The notes below the pieces were generated by a model. The model searched no databases. It was not told where the DNA came from and saw only the letters and a list, made by a program, of their open reading frames with translations. From Rhizobacter sp. (lineage in GTDB: Bacteria; Pseudomonadota; Gammaproteobacteria; Burkholderiales; Burkholderiaceae_C): a stretch of DNA of 6,869 bases. A program made the position numbers and the translations under genes. The DNA lies in assembly GCA_025359585.1 (NCBI GenBank), contig JANYFX010000475.1, positions 1-6,869 of the forward strand. The letters run 5' to 3'. Position 1 is the first letter of the stretch; each line of letters opens with the position of its first letter. Shown one piece after another: positions 5,284-6,869 of this stretch.

Positions 5284-6009
5284 TCAGTTCATGGTCAGCA
5301 ATTGCGCGGCCGCTTTTTCATTCGCTTCGGCGGTCTGCAGCATCTTCATCTGCGCTTCGAACTGGCGCGCGGCCGAGATCATCGCGACCATGGTTTCGAC
5401 CGGGCTCACGTTCGAGCCTTCGAGCGCGCCGTCTTGCACACGCGCGGTGTCGTCGGCCGAGAGGTCGCCGCTCGCGGCGCGGAACAAACCGTCTTCGCCG
5501 CGCGTGAGCGCGGTCTCGGGTGTCACGAGTTTCAGCTTGCCGATCGCACTCGACTTGCCGTTGGCGCCCTTGGCGCTGACGGTGCCGTCGGCCCCGATGC
5601 TGACCTCGGAATTGGCAGGCACCTGCAACGGGCCGCCGTCACCCAGCACCGGCAGGCCGCTGCGGGTGGTGAGCGTGCCGTCGCTCGAGAGTTCGAGCGC
5701 GCCGCCGCGGGTGTAGGCCTCGGTGCCGTCGAGCGCCTGCACGCTGAGCCAGCTGTTGCCCTTGACGGCCACGTCGAGGTTGCGGCCGGTGCTGGTGATC
5801 GCCCCTTGTGATGCGTCGTAGCCGGTCGTCGTTTCCAGCGCATAGACCCGCGTGCTCGCGCCGCTGCCCAGCACCGGCACGGCGCGAAAGGCCTGCAGCT
5901 CGGCGCGAAAGCCGGTGGTGGAAACGTTGGCCAGGTTGTTGGCCAGCGTGTCTTGCCGCTGCATGGTCGCCTTGGCGCCCGACATCGACAGGTAGATCAT
6001 GCGGTCCAT
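5284..6009 (-). CDS. flgF: Flagellar basal-body proximal rod protein FlgF
   Basis: This protein of 241 residues builds part of the proximal rod of the flagellar basal body in the periplasm and is exported by the flagellar type III system, so it lacks a signal peptide. The N-terminal rod motif is present: MDRMIYLSMSGAK, then DTLANNLANVSTTGFRAE at 20-37. The middle has the FAM repeat region with GRNLDVAVKG and AYTRGG, typical of FlgF. The C-terminal rod helix SNVSPVETMVAMISAARQFE (199-218) runs to LLTMN. The MDRMIY opening and length fit FlgF better than FlgG (about 260 residues, opening M-I-R-S-L-W). GGAG (complement of 6017-6020), 7 bases upstream, fixes the ATG at 6009; the open frame extends 25 codons further but without support. 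flgE lies 124 bases upstream. flgG does not follow downstream. Confidence 0.94.
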   Translation of the reverse strand: MDRMIYLSMSGAKATMQRQDTLANNLANVSTTGFRAELQAFRAVPVLGSGASTRVYALETTTGYDASQGAITSTGRNLDVAVKGNSWLSVQALDGTEAYTRGGALELSSDGTLTTRSGLPVLGDGGPLQVPANSEVSIGADGTVSAKGANGKSSAIGKLKLVTPETALTRGEDGLFRAASGDLSADDTARVQDGALEGSNVSPVETMVAMISAARQFEAQMKMLQTAEANEKAAAQLLTMN

Positions 6010-6082
6010 GGCATCGCTCCAAAACCAAAACAGACTTCGATACCACGAAGGCCCGAGCGCCGGGCCGCCCCAAGCCGGGCCC

Positions 6083-6097
6083 ATCCCCTCGGGGGAT
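6083..6097. repeat. ATCCCC-TCG-GGGGAT hairpin in the flgE-flgF gap
   Basis: Perfect 6-bp arms (6083-6088 and 6092-6097) surround a 3-base loop inside a very GC-rich stretch (about 6050-6125) that also contains GCCGGGCC-like partial repeats. Gaps between flgE and flgF are usually short; here a 124-base spacer carries this palindrome. It resembles the dispersed CCCC-TCG-GGGG intergenic palindromes of Comamonadaceae-type genomes. It may also weaken or tune read-through into flgF. Confidence 0.5.
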
Positions 6098-6133
6098 CGA
6101 CTGCGGTACGCCGCGGGCGAGGGGTTGTCATGA

Positions 6134-6869
6134 CTAGCGCAGATTGACCAACGTCTGCAGCACCTGGTCTTGCGTCTTGATGGTCTGCGCGTTGGCCTGG
6201 TAGACGCGCTGCGCGGTGATCATGTTGACGAGCTCGCTGGTCAGGTCGGTGTTCGACTCCTCGAGCGCGCCGGCCTGCAGCGAGCCGATGTTGCCGGTGT
6301 TCGGCGTGCCCACCGTCGGGTCGCCCGAGGCATAGCTGCGTGCCCACATGTTGCCGCCCAGCGGGCTCAGGCCCTGCGGATTGCGGAAGGTCGCGAGCTC
6401 GAGCTGGCCGGCCGCCTTGGACTGGCCGTTCGAGTAGGTCGCGGTCACGATGCCGGTCTTCTCGATTGCGACGCTGACGAGCTGGCCGGCGGCATAGCCG
6501 TCCTGCGCCATGCTGGTGACGCCGAAGCTGGATCCGAACTGCGTCGCGCCGGTCAGGTCGAGCGCGACACCGCTGATCGGCAGCGTGGACGCACCGGCCG
6601 CGTTGGTCGAGGCCGGGATGTTGAGCGGCACCGTGCCCAGCGGCGACGTCGGGGTGCCGCCGTTGGCGGGGAAGTTGATCGTCGTCACCGGCAGCGGATT
6701 GCCGGAGGCGTCGACGTTGACCGAGCTGCCGTTCGCGGTGGCGTAGACATTCCAGGTGTCGGTCGCCGATTTCTGGAAGTAGTACGTCAGCGCCACGTCC
6801 TGGCCCTTGGCGTCGAACACGGTCAACGAGGTCGCGTCGTTGTAGGTCTTCGCGTTGGCGAAGGCTATC
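6134..6869 (-). CDS. flgE: Flagellar hook protein FlgE, C-terminal part (cut by window edge)
   Basis: The last 244 residues of the hook protein are visible; the start lies beyond the right edge. FlgE polymerises into the curved hook joining rod and filament. The visible part begins in the D2 region with AKTYNDATSLTVFDAKGQDV, the Y-N-x-(S/A)-T-x-(L/V)-T-V-x-D motif typical of hook proteins. It continues through a Gly/Thr/Asn-rich variable domain. It ends in the conserved flagellar rod/hook C-terminal helix, from GALEESNTDLTSELVNMI to QVLQTLVNLR, which packs in the hook core. A TTG at 6826 could be mistaken for a start, but the frame stays open to the edge and the motif spans it, so this is internal. 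The stop TAG is at 6136-6134. flgF follows 124 bases later on the same strand. Confidence 0.95.
   Translation of the reverse strand, partial: IAFANAKTYNDATSLTVFDAKGQDVALTYYFQKSATDTWNVYATANGSSVNVDASGNPLPVTTINFPANGGTPTSPLGTVPLNIPASTNAAGASTLPISGVALDLTGATQFGSSFGVTSMAQDGYAAGQLVSVAIEKTGIVTATYSNGQSKAAGQLELATFRNPQGLSPLGGNMWARSYASGDPTVGTPNTGNIGSLQAGALEESNTDLTSELVNMITAQRVYQANAQTIKTQDQVLQTLVNLR

Noticed and set aside
6010..6084. 25-residue N-terminal extension of FlgF
   Set aside because: FlgF proteins begin at M-D-R-(M/L)-I-Y, and GGAG sits 7 bases before that ATG. The extension crosses the GC-rich palindrome.

Overview
The window is high-GC DNA with strong G/C bias at third codon positions. Its gene content looks like a betaproteobacterium of the order Burkholderiales (a Comamonadaceae, Rubrivivax or Rhizobacter type). 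The pointers are an orphan LivJ-type binding protein, a DOPA-dioxygenase-family protein, a GcvR-like ACT tandem, flagellar genes, and GC-rich palindromes between genes. The taxonomic placement is inference from style and family content; no marker gene is present.

Region 1 (1-550) has no gene I can defend. It holds two strong inverted repeats near 303-388 that look like a dispersed structured intergenic repeat. Region 2 (551-2946, + strand) is a compact probable operon. It encodes a small DOPA 4,5-dioxygenase-family protein, a 383-residue protein joining a formyltransferase-fold hydrolase domain to two C-terminal ACT domains, and an alpha/beta hydrolase with an Asp nucleophile. The last two genes overlap or nearly touch, so they are probably co-translated.

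Region 3 (2925-3958) holds a small secreted protein on the - strand, converging on the hydrolase with a 22-base overlap. A 368-base divergent intergenic region rich in small palindromes follows. Then come two tiny + strand genes: a 57-residue two-helix membrane protein, and a 75-residue unknown that starts on the base after its stop codon. Region 4 (3965-5074, - strand) is an orphan periplasmic substrate-binding protein with no transporter genes beside it. Region 5 (5284-6869, - strand) is flagellar: the C-terminal part of flgE, cut by the window edge, followed by a complete flgF. flgG, which usually follows flgF, is absent; the binding-protein gene lies there instead.

I found no CRISPR array, tRNA, rRNA, insertion sequence or obvious defence system. 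The most notable items are the formyltransferase-ACT-ACT protein, which has the domain order of PurU reversed and an extra ACT domain, and the flagellar gene run that stops after flgF.
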